DNA of 64,000 nucleotides from Leptodactylus fallax. Lineage: Eukaryota; Chordata; Amphibia; Anura; Leptodactylidae. The notes beneath the pieces were generated by a model that was not told where the DNA came from, made no database searches, and saw only the letters and a list, made by a program, of their open reading frames with translations. The stretch spans positions 7,958,001 to 8,022,000 of the forward strand of contig CAMRHE010000028.1 of NCBI GenBank assembly GCA_947044405.1, written 5' to 3'. Both the position numbers and the translations under genes were made by a program. How positions within the stretch are numbered: the first letter of the stretch is position 1; every line of letters starts with the position of its first letter. Below, in pieces: positions 43,125 through 52,598 of the stretch.

Positions 43125-44066
43125 CACAGACAAGCAAAAGGGTAACAAAGTATACAAATTTTTACTTTCAGGCTCCATATCTCACCATCCACTACAGCTT
43201 TGAACATGAGACTACCATCATTTTATAGACCATCATCTTGGCTATTTCATACATAAATATGACTATTGACTATTTAGCATATGATTAGTTATGCAGATTC
43301 TTGTCAGGTAACTACATTGTTACTGTTTTGCTCCTGGTGGTGGAAAAATATTTTTCTTCTTGTATACTACAACTTACAACCTGTTCTCACATCCCCTAAT
43401 AGCTCAGTGTGTTATTAGGTGAATTCCCCAAGCGACAGGTCACCAGTTCAAATCGAGGATCAGCCAAGAATATTGCCAAAATGCATCATGTGAGTGCCAT
43501 GACAGCTGGAAGAATGCAAAATGAAGTCCATCCATCCACTCAAAAGCCAAGAGGTGGATGTCTAGGCAAAATATTGGTGTCTACAAGTCGGCTCATCACA
43601 AGGTCTGTCAGTTCTAGCGTGATAAACATGGCAGTGGAGGTGGCTCGTATGCTTCATAATAGTAAGATCACAGATGTCCATGTGATGCGCGTTACAAAAG
43701 TCTGGAATATTGGCCTGAAAAAACGGTGAAGAAGCCTCGACTTCAATATTGTCATAAGAAGCATTAGCAACAGATTGAGAAATTGAAGGAACTGCCAATT
43801 TTGGTGGAGGAAGCCTGACAATATGGGGTTGTTTCACAGCCAAAGGCATTGGATACTTGACCAGGATTTATGGTGGTCTCAATGCTGAGCTATATGTGAG
43901 TATCCAACCTGAAGCATATGTCGAGATTAGTGAAGAAATGGTTCAATGACAATGAAGTAGAGGTGCTGGTTGATGGTAGTCTCACGTTCCAAGCTGTAGT
44001 GGATGGTGAGATATGGAGCCTGGAAGTTGCAAGTTCAAAACATTGTTACCATTTTGCTTGTCAGTG
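43125..44066 (+). mobile_element. Internally deleted Tc1-type transposon
   Basis: Inverted ends: CACAGACAAGCAAAAGGGTAAC at the left, and at the right GTTACCATTTTGCTTGTCAGTG, followed by TA. Subterminal text also matches inverted (GGCTCCATATCTCACCATCC near 43171 against GGATGGTGAGATATGGAGCC near 44003). Between them lies a broken transposase: GKILVSTSRLITRSV, a shift near 43730, and an AATATGGGGTTGTTTCACAG-type DDE segment near 43821. About 0.94 kb instead of 1.6 kb. Confidence 0.75.
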
Positions 44067-44075
44067 TATTTACTG

Positions 44076-44131
<56 letters not shown>

Positions 44132-44185
44132 TAAATATCCCTAATTATTTATGGCTAATTATTGATATTTACTGAAAATTAGATA

Positions 44186-45790
44186 CAGTGCTGGCCAAAA
44201 GTATTGGCACCCCTGAAATTCTGTCAGATAATACTCAATTTCTTCCAGAAAATGATTGCAATCACAAATGCTTTGGTAATAATATCTTCATTTAATTTGT
44301 CTTCAATGGAAAACCACAAAAAGAATTGTCAAAAAGCCAAATTGGATATAATTCCACACCAAACATAAAAAAGGGGGTGGACAAAAGTATTGGCACCCTT
44401 TGAAAAATCAGGTGATGCTTCTCTAATTTGTGTAATTAACAGCCACTTACCTGTGGCACATAACAGGTGGTGGAAATAACTAAATCACACTTGCAGCCAG
44501 TTGAAATGGATTAAAGTTGACTCAACCTCTGTCCTGTGTCCTTGTGTGTACCACATTGAGCATGGAGAAAAGAAAGAAGACCAAAGAACTGTCTGAGGAC
44601 TTGAGAAGCAAAATTGTGAGGAAGCATGAGCAATCTCAAGGCTACAAGTCCATCTCCAAAGACCTGAATGTTCCTGTGTCTACCGTGTGCAGTGTCATCA
44701 AGAACTTTAAAGCCCATGGCACTGTGGCTAACCTCCCTAGATGTGGACAGAAAAGAAAAATTGACGAGAGATTTCAACAAAAGATTGTGCGGATGGTGGC
44801 TAAAGAACCTCGACTAACATCCAAACAAGTTCTAGCTGCCCTGCAGTCCGAGGGTACAACAGTGTCAACCCATACTATCCGTCGGCGTCTGAATGAAAAG
44901 GGACTCTATGGTAGGATACCCAGGAAGATCCCACTTCTGACCCAGAGACATAAAAAAGCCAGGCTGGAGTTTGCCAAAACTTACCTGAGAAAGCCAAAAA
45001 CTTTTTGGAAGAATGTTCTCTGGTCAGATGAGACAAAAGTAGATCTTTTTGGGAAAAGGCATCAACATAGAGTTTACAGGAAAAAAAAAGAGGCCTTCAA
45101 AGAAAAGAACACGGTTCCTACAGTCAAACATGGCAGAGGTTCCTGATGTTTTGGGGTTGCTTTGCTGCCTCTGGCACTGGACTGCTTGACCGTGTGCATG
45201 GCATTATGAAGTCTGAAGACTACCAACAAATTTTGCAGCATAATGTAGGGCCCAGTGTGAGAAAGCTGGGTCTCCCTCAGAGGTCATGGGTCTTCCAGCA
45301 GGACAATGACCCAAAACACACTTCAAAAAGCACTAGAAAATGGTTTGAGAGAAAGCACTGGAGACTTCTAAAGTGGCCAGCAATGAGTCCAGACCTGAAT
45401 CCCATAGAACACCTGTGGAGAGATCTCAAAATGGCAGTTTGGAGAAGGCAGCCTTCACATCTCAGGGACCTGGAGAAATTCCAGCAGAGCATTGTAAGAA
45501 ACTCATTGATGGTTACCGGAAGCGGTTGTTCGCAGTTATTTTGTCTAAAGGTTGTGCTACCAAGTATTAGGCTGAGGGTGCCAATACTTTTGTCCAGCCC
45601 ATTTTTGGAGTTTTGTGTAAAATGATCAATGATTTGACTTTTTTTTTCATTCTCTTTTGTGTTTTTTCATTGCAAGCAAAATAAATGAAGATATTATTAC
45701 CAAAGCATTTGTGATTGCAATCATTTTCTGGAAGAAATTGAGTATTATCTGACAGAATTGCAGGGGTGCCAATACTTTTGGCCAGCACTG
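44186..45790 (+). mobile_element. Tc1-type transposon, full length, inactive
   Basis: CAGTGCTGGCCAAAAGTATT at 44186 and its reverse complement ending at 45790, each flanked by TA. Inverted repeats of about 150 bp or more: AGATAATACTCAATTTCTTC near 44226 against GAAGAAATTGAGTATTATCT near 45731. 1605 bp, the normal size. Confidence 0.95.
44562..45570 (+). pseudogene. Tc1 transposase with two frameshifts
   Basis: It starts MEKRKKTKELSEDLRSK (helix-turn-helix region). The DDE domain shows VLWSDETKVDLFG, QQDNDPKHTS and SPDLNPIEHLWRD. A frame change sits at about 45143 (after VKHGRGS) and another near 45480. The ending LSKGCATKY is in the third frame. An intact protein would be about 336 residues. 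Confidence 0.92.
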
Positions 45791-46075
45791 TATATATTTA
45801 TGTATTTTTACTGATAACTATGGATATTTATTGATAATTATACATTTTTATGGATTATTATGTATATTTACTGATATATGTACATTAATGCATAATTATT
45901 GATATTTACTGATAATCATGTAAATTTATAGATATTTACCAATATTTATGGAGATTTACAGATAGTTATGTATATTAACAGATAAGTATATTTTTTATGG
46001 ATATTTACTGATAATAATATATATTTATGGATAATTATGGATATTTATTAAGAATTATATATATATTCTACCTTA

Positions 46076-46379
46076 TTAAAAAATAATAATAATACAGAAT
46101 AATAAATGGTAGCGTCATGTAGTACAATTTGTCCCACAAAAATTAAGAGCTCATATGGCTCTGTGAATGCAGGGAGTCCAAAATTAATAATCGAAAATGA
46201 AAACTGCAGCAGGAAGGGGTTAAAAATGGGGAACAGTGGGTTGGGTAAAATTATGAAATGACCAATGAAATTCTGTAAGTGAATGGAGCCACATTGCAAC
46301 CCCAGTGATTCTTTTGAGCCTAAACATCACAACACCCTCGGGGTCACAACACAGCTCCAATAACTTACATTAGTGATGC
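46076..46379. other. Spacer
   Basis: Nothing recognised. Confidence 0.35.
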
Positions 46380-47519
46380 CCCAATCTGAGTCATAGGACA
46401 ATGCGTCAATTTTGGCCATACAATGGGAGTTGCGGCCAAAGTTGTTATGTAGCCCTCGCCTAATACGCCTCCATGTGCGGTGACCAGATGGAAGGTAACG
46501 CTGCAGTTGGGATTGCGGGGTGCAAACAGCGCAGACTTGTCACGGTCTCTGGGCACGAGGGCGCAGCGCTGGTGCTGTCCCACGTTACCACCACTGGTAC
46601 CGGTGATGAGGGGGCTGCACAAATGTTGGTGGTGATTGTTCCCCCGGGGCGCTTCCCCTATACTGTGCCGACTGGTGGTGTTTGGGGCGCCCTGATGTTG
46701 TCGGTGCAGAGTCAGACACAGAAACGGTTGTAAAGTTGAACTTTTACTTCCATGGGTGTGGAGGCACAAATGCTTAAACGGTTTCTTCAATACAAAACAA
46801 CGGGGTACGCCTGGTGACACAGCAAAGTCCTGGGGTGCAGGGTAGACTTGATGAAAGGTGTTCCTAGCCCCTTATACTTCAGTGTTACAGCCCTAAGGTG
46901 CGTCTGGGCTCCTATTTGGCACATAGGAGGATGCCCACCATGATACTAGTACATAATATTCCCCACTCACGTTATGTGGTCCTGATAGCTCAGAGTTTCG
47001 GGGTGCAATAGTCAGGGTGGCAGGATATTCCACAGGTCTGGCCTTGGCCCCTGGATCCTGTGATACTTGCTATGGAGCACGTGTTCCAGAATGTTCTCTC
47101 CACAGTCTCATGCTGACAAGATAATGATGCTTGACTTCCTTCAGGGCGATGGCTAGGCAGACAGGGGACAGGATCTTCTGAATAGCTGGAGTATGTCTGC
47201 TCTCCAACCTTCCTGGGCCTGTCTAGGACTTGAGATTCCTGCACTAAACTCACTGCTTTCTTCACAGGACATCACACTTATCTCCTCACCTCCTCCTCCT
47301 AACACTCCACACTTCTAACCCCTCACATGCAGGACCTTCCTGCAGGGGTGTTACCATGGGGACCCAGTGATCAGCTGACTCCTCCCCTTTTCCCAGGCAA
47401 TGTCCTCCCATTGGACATTTGGTTACTATTCAATCCTATGCGAGGTGTAATGCATGTGTGAGGCTCACTAGGTGGCGCTGTGTTGTGTGAGACTCAGGAC
47501 CCCCTGCTATGTCACACAG
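46380..47519 (-). mobile_element. Possible solo LTR
   Basis: Read on the minus strand the stretch starts TGTGTGACATAGCAGG and, about 750 bp on, has an LTR-like late part: GTAAAAGTTCAACTTTAC followed by AACCGTTTCTGTGTCTGACT. No internal gag or pol is present and I could not find a matching target duplication, so this is a guess from base pattern. A CTCF-like core CACTAGGTGGCGCTG lies at about 47466-47480. Confidence 0.3.
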
Positions 47520-48629
47520 GCTATGAAGCAACAGGAAATAATACAATGCACAGAGATCACCCTCAGCCCAGCCATAGCCAGCTCTGGGATGCCACACATG
47601 CTCCTCCCACACTCTCTAAAATGGAACTGAGTTCGGCCCAGACTTTTGAAATGTGATGCCAACAGCTGTACTTTCCCTCATCAAATTTGCATAATTTCCC
47701 ATGGTGCATTGCTCTTTAAGTTTCCTTAGGTTAAATAGATGTCTCACTGAAGCTATCCATGTATGAGCGCGCAGTGCGCTTTAGAGATTATTTATTCTAT
47801 TTAATGTCTAAGAGGTGGCTTAGTGATGGTCATCTGGTAGTCATCATGTGGGTGCCCTTTTGGGACTCTTCTGATGTCTAGAAGTAGTTGTGTGGCCCTT
47901 AGGCTGCCTGGCCCACCTTTGCTTATGTGGAGGTGGGCACACACTAGCCTATATGGCGGCTGGAGCTAGTTGTGTCCTGACCTCCTTGGTGCCTTTTGGC
48001 CCGGAGAATTGGGGTTTGTTCAGGGGCCCGTTCCCTTTTGGGATGGGTTTGTGATAAATGCATCCCTGTGCATTTTATTTTTTAGTGTTACTGTCCACTT
48101 TATTTATGCACTTGGTCATCATGTGTCTCCTGAGTTAATCAGTCCATAAAATGATCAAGATTTGTCTAAGTATGGGCAGGACCTTGGAGGATGTGTTATA
48201 GGTGGAGCTGTTATCTAGCTACAAGGTGCACCTCAGGAAGGCCATACATGGTGAACTGGGAGGTCTTATCTCATGTACCTCCTTCTCAGTAATAATTTTA
48301 GAATAGATCTACCTCTGGATATTTGGATTTGCATAAGTTCCCATAATGCACTACTGAGGTTCTCTTTAAGTTAAATGAATGTTGCAACAAGGTGGTACCT
48401 GAGAATATTCGCTATCTTAGGTATGTAGTGTCTCTTGTGCTCATGTGGTCAAAGCTGCCATGTATGCCTACTGTTAGAGACTGGCAGTGGTGTATGGTGC
48501 CTGACAGTGATGCCAGTCGTTGCTTATGGGCTCCATGGCTTCTCTGAGTAACCAAAGGTTTTTGCAAAATGTATTTATATATAATAAAGCCTATAAACCA
48601 AAAATCCACTTTTTATATACGTATACGTA

Positions 48630-48666
<37 letters not shown>

Positions 48667-49380
48667 GTATATATAGATATATATATATTTTTGTTTTTTT
48701 TTTGTTTTTTTCAAAAATTTCAGCTGATGACCCCCTGCTCCAACAATCCCTCCACCATGTCTTGACAGGACCAGTTTATAATCCAGCCGGCCAGAGTCTC
48801 CGCCCACCCTTCCAGACCACAGCAGCACAGAGCAAAATGCCACACAAAACGAGATTTTTATTAATTTGATTTATTCTTTTCACCATTCACTAAACTCAGG
48901 GAGAGTTCCTTGCAATGCATTCTGGGAAATTATGCAAATGATGTCCTTTTCTATTGGAGAGAGGTGTAAATTATTCAATATGGCTGCCAGGTAGGCGGTC
49001 CATGTCAGAAAGCAATACCACTCACCACCAGAAGCATGGATTTCTTCTCACCACATACCCTCTGATACACCAGTGTCCCTCGCTGGCCATTGTCCTGTTC
49101 ACCGGCTGGTAACGGTAGCAGAGATCACTGATCGCAGGGATTACTTAAAGGGTCATGTCACTTGTCTATTATGAATAGACTGATCTATAGATTCTTAAGG
49201 GAGATGTTTATATTTAGCATATTTCCAAAAACAGCGCCACGCCTGTCCAGGGGTTGTGCCTAGTATTGTAGCTCTGCTCCATTCATTATAATCGAGCTCC
49301 AAGACCAGACACAACCCATAGACAGGTGGATCTCTGTTTCTGGAATCCTGGACAATCACCGCAAAATTTTTCAAAGTTGT
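47520..49380. other. Repeat-bearing spacer
   Basis: ATTTGCATAATTTCCCATGG near 47685 recurs as TTTGCATAAGTTCCCATAAT near 48329 and inverted as ATTCTGGGAAATTATGCAAA near 48919. The outer pair could be the ends of a decayed 1.25-kb transposon. A TA/TG microsatellite is at 48625-48690. No gene. Confidence 0.45.
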
Positions 49381-50323
49381 TTAACCACTTCCAGACAGCC
49401 CATTGGGTTTTTACGTCTGGAAGGTGGTTGTCTAGTTCTGCAAGGACGTAACGGTACATCCAAGCAGAACTCAGAAGCTGCACAAAATCGTGCAGCTGCT
49501 GAAACGGGGAGCCGGCTGTAACTTCAGTCGGAGCTCCCAGAGAGAAGACAGGGAAGGTTTATTACTGTCCCTGCCTTCCCGATCGCTGCGTACACAGTGC
49601 TCAATGAGCACAGTATACAGCGCTATGGGCGCCGCTATCTTGCAGCTCCCCTCTGACCCGGCAGTCATGTGATTCGCCAGGATCTGAGTCTGTTAGAGCT
49701 GCTGGGTCCTACAGGACCCAGATCAGCTCTATAGTTATGTGTAAGTAATGTGCAGGCGGCTGTATTCCTCCTGCTGTAACTAGGGCTAAATGTGCCAGCC
49801 CCAGTTACAAGGGATCTGATGTACCCAAAGGTCTATTATGACCTCATGGGGACACCATGTAAAAAAAATAAATAAATTGAGAAGTTAAAAAAAAATGTAA
49901 TTAAAATAATTAAAAAAATAATACGCCAATAAAACGCCGTTATTAAAGGCTATAGCTCTACCCCCGACGACACCATATAAAATAAAAATTACCGTAATGG
50001 AGAGGAAAAACTATTTGATAAGGTTTTTTTAGTAGCACTTTGTGTTATTAAATAAAAAAAATGAAAAGTGAAAAACAGACCTGTTTTCCCTCCTGTTTTG
50101 TTTATATTTTCCCAGACATAAAAAAAAAAAATTAAAAAACACATGCAAAAATAAAAACAACATAAAAATAAAGCCCTACGTGTCACCGAAAAAAAGACGC
50201 AGAAATTAGTTGAATAACACAAATGATAAAAATGTTACAGCCCTCAAAACCGCTCATACAAAAAAACCCGAAAATGTGTCTGGTCTGGAAGGGGGGTAAA
50301 GCACCTGGTATGGAAGTGGTTAA
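49381..50323. mobile_element. TTAA-flanked non-autonomous DNA transposon
   Basis: Ends TTAACCACTTCCAGAC and TATGGAAGTGGTTAA are inverted copies with TTAA at both edges. 943 bp. The interior is low in coding content and A-rich at the right. TTAA plus CC ends fit piggyBac-like or Kolobok-like elements; which of the two I cannot say. Confidence 0.7.
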
Positions 50324-50508
50324 ATCTAAAAGTAGAGATACTGACCTTGTGATCTTGTAGAAATGGCGACCCCCTAAATAACTAAATAACGTACTTTTAT
50401 TTTGGAGACAATTTCATCAAATCTAATCCATCTCACTTCACCAAGCTTTCTTAGAGTCCCGATGGACAAATATACCTTCTTTTGTTTTAATACATCCAGT
50501 CACTGGAT
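50324..50508. other. Left flank of the LTR element
   Basis: Short spacer. Its last four bases GGAT (50505-50508) are the target duplication. Confidence 0.6.
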
Positions 50509-51489
50509 TGTAAGAGACAGCCAATGTTGTCCTAAACTTTATTTGTCTGTATAAACTGTTAATGTTGAATGTATTTCTGTGATTCTGTTCCTTTAAGACA
50601 GCAGCCATTGTAATTGTGACATGATGCTGGAGTGAGACCCCCCCCCCCCCCTTTTATGTCAGCCTGCCTGTTCTGCAGACAGAGTGTGAGCAGAGAAGCA
50701 GGAAGTGACGAGACAGAGAGCAGCAGCCATCTTGGCAAGTGTTGTATTGAACTGGTGTGGAGATTTTTCTGTACAGCTAAGCTGTATCTTGGTCCAGAGA
50801 CAAACAGAGTGTAAAGAGACAACAGGACTAGTGAGTCCACGTGAAAGGAACTGTGCTCAGTGGCTGATCAGTGAGACTGACATTGTGACTGTGTATTTGG
50901 ATACCACAGATAGAGACTCGCAGTGCTGTTGATGTACTGGACAGCACCTGCTAAATCCCGGTTTACATCCCAGCTCAGTGTATGGATTCGGCAGGACTGT
51001 CAGTGTGCTGAGTGGAATCTGCTGTTGGATTACATTGCATTCAGTTGGTTTCCCTGTCTGTTAAAGAGGACTTCATTTCTCCCAAGATCCTGATAACCGT
51101 GAGGAGAGGACGCTTCACTATAAAAGAAAGGACCGACTTTGGGCCCCACCGCGCGCTTCTACGGACTGTAAGCGGTCCACCTGGACCACTGGGGAAAAGG
51201 GGGTGCACCCAAATGTGATGTCAGGGTCAGTTAGGGATAGTTTTGAGTATATTGTTCATTCAGTGTCCATACTGCAGAAGTGGACAGAGTAAAAGTAGAA
51301 ACCATTGCAGAATTTGCCTTGAAATTGTTCATGCTATATTGTATATTTTGCTTGTCTTTATCCCTGTCATTTTACCTTCAAATAGCCTTTATTAACTTAT
51401 AGTAAATATATATTCTTTTCTTGAACTACCGCGTGTGCGTTCATTTCTGGTTGCGGAGTCCAAACCACCTGCCTTGCTCTCGGTTCACA
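50509..51489 (+). repeat. 5' LTR (981 bp)
   Basis: TG...CA ends. It matches 56702-57686 base for base as far as I can read, apart from a C tract at 50638-50651 (14 C here; 7 C, T, 10 C in the 3' LTR). It carries the promoter that transcribes the element. Confidence 0.96.
51119..51126 (+). promoter_or_regulatory. TATA box of the 5' LTR
   Basis: TATAAAAG, with transcription expected to start about 30 bp further on, near 51150. The same box stands at 57316-57323 in the 3' LTR. Confidence 0.65.
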
Positions 51490-51492
51490 AAT

Positions 51493-51510
51493 TGGCGTAG
51501 TCGGCAGGAT
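51493..51510 (+). promoter_or_regulatory. Primer-binding site, tRNA-Ser type
   Basis: TGGCGTAGTCGGCAGGAT starts 3 bp after the LTR. It is complementary over 18 bases to the 3' end, with CCA, of vertebrate tRNA-Ser (AGA/TGA group), whose acceptor end reads ATCCTGCCGACTACG plus CCA. Minus-strand DNA synthesis would start here. Confidence 0.85.
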
Positions 51511-51522
51511 CCGCTTACCAGA

Positions 51523-52548
51523 ATGGACGGTGACGCACCCGTTCGGGAGAATGGTGCTGGAGGAAGAATGCCAGCAGGGGCTATAATAAGTCAGTTAGCT
51601 AAATTTGATGGCAATAATATGTCAGTGAGTATGTGGGTGGAACAGATACGAATGATACAGCGAATGTACCAGACCGCACCAGAAGTACTAGTAGATCTAG
51701 CAATATTGACATTACAAGGGGATGCTAAGACCACGGTGATATTGAGGCCATTTGAACAAAGGCAGACATTTGAGCAAGTAGTCCAGATTCTAGAAACCAT
51801 TTATGGAGAAACTGCATTGCTGGGGTCTCTGCAGGCTCGGTTCTTCCAGAGGGTACAACAGGAGAATGAAAGCCTTCCCCAATATGCAAATGCCCTACAA
51901 GAACTGCTCCGAGATATTCAAGTGAAGGAAAGAGGGGGCTCGCCAGCCTTCTGTAACCCTGATCGGACTCTCCGTGATCAGTTTGTCCTGGGGATACGTG
52001 ACGGCAGTTTAACTGTGACTATGCAGGATTTTATACGACGAGAGACTGATGCTAAATTCCATGATGTACAGGTAGAGGCCATCTCCCGTGCCAATAGTAT
52101 GTTCCCGAAGCCCCAGACCGCAGTTGGAGTTACTTTGTCACAGGGGGCTAGTTCTGGCTCAGAGACAGTAGAAAAGGGGACGGTTAAAGAAATTCTCACA
52201 GTAATGCAGAAACTGCAAGAGCAAATGGAACACTTGCACACCCGTTGTGATGAACATTCTATGAAAATTGCAGACTTCCAGAAAACTGGAGGTGAAAGGG
52301 TGAGCCGTCCATACCCAGAAAATCAGAATCACCCACCACCCCACTGGAGGGATGAGGATAGGACCTACCGAAGGGGTCCAAATCAGTTAATGCAGTGCTC
52401 AGGAGAAATCGAAGGGGCTTACCGAAGGGGCCCAAACAGATGGCCAGAACGACGGGAGATACGCTGCTGGGAGTGTGGACGGATGGGCCACGTTGCTGCT
52501 AGATGTCCAGAGCAGCGACAAACTTATGAGAGACCGCCGTTAAACTGA
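51523..52548 (+). CDS. gag: Gag of the Ty3/Gypsy element
   Basis: 341 residues from ATG 51523, the first ATG after the primer-binding site. The frame is open further upstream into the LTR, but that part is not expected to be translated. The N-terminal two thirds is a capsid-like helical region (FDGNNMSVSMWVEQIRMIQ, then LQARFFQRVQQENESLPQYA). The C-terminal part is basic and ends with one CCHC zinc knuckle, CWECGRMGHVAARC, which binds the RNA genome. TGA at 52546-52548 directly follows the heptamer GTTAAAC. No stop or shift within. Confidence 0.93.
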   Translation: MDGDAPVRENGAGGRMPAGAIISQLAKFDGNNMSVSMWVEQIRMIQRMYQTAPEVLVDLAILTLQGDAKTTVILRPFEQRQTFEQVVQILETIYGETALLGSLQARFFQRVQQENESLPQYANALQELLRDIQVKERGGSPAFCNPDRTLRDQFVLGIRDGSLTVTMQDFIRRETDAKFHDVQVEAISRANSMFPKPQTAVGVTLSQGASSGSETVEKGTVKEILTVMQKLQEQMEHLHTRCDEHSMKIADFQKTGGERVSRPYPENQNHPPPHWRDEDRTYRRGPNQLMQCSGEIEGAYRRGPNRWPERREIRCWECGRMGHVAARCPEQRQTYERPPLN

Positions 52549-52586
52549 AGTCCCCTGCTGCTGTAGGGCGTGTAGTAGGGGAGACT
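52539..52586 (+). promoter_or_regulatory. Candidate -1 ribosomal frameshift site
   Basis: GTTAAAC (52539-52545) is in the G_TTA_AAC register of gag, directly before its TGA. It is the type of heptamer known from nidoviruses. The pol frame is the -1 frame and is open from 52530. Downstream, AGTCCCCT (52549-52556) can pair with AGGGGAGACT (52577-52586), leaving one bulged base. A fusion of gag and pol by slippage is inferred. Confidence 0.7.
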
Positions 52587-52598
52587 GACAAGGAGACT

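Larger units (their letters stand above)
44070..46075. repeat. AT-rich degenerate minisatellite interrupted by a Tc1 element
   Basis: A TA run at 44076-44130 is followed by words on the theme GATATTTACTGATAATTATG on both sides of the Tc1 copy (44130-44185 and 45793-46060). So the Tc1 element landed inside the array. Confidence 0.7.

Noticed and set aside
46365..46820. 151-codon minus-strand frame
   Set aside because: No recognisable domain. It lies in the probable LTR-like repeat and probably reflects base composition.
50705..51218. 75- and 68-codon frames in the LTR, repeated at 56902-57415
   Set aside because: They are duplicated only because they lie in the LTRs. There is no start context and no family signature.
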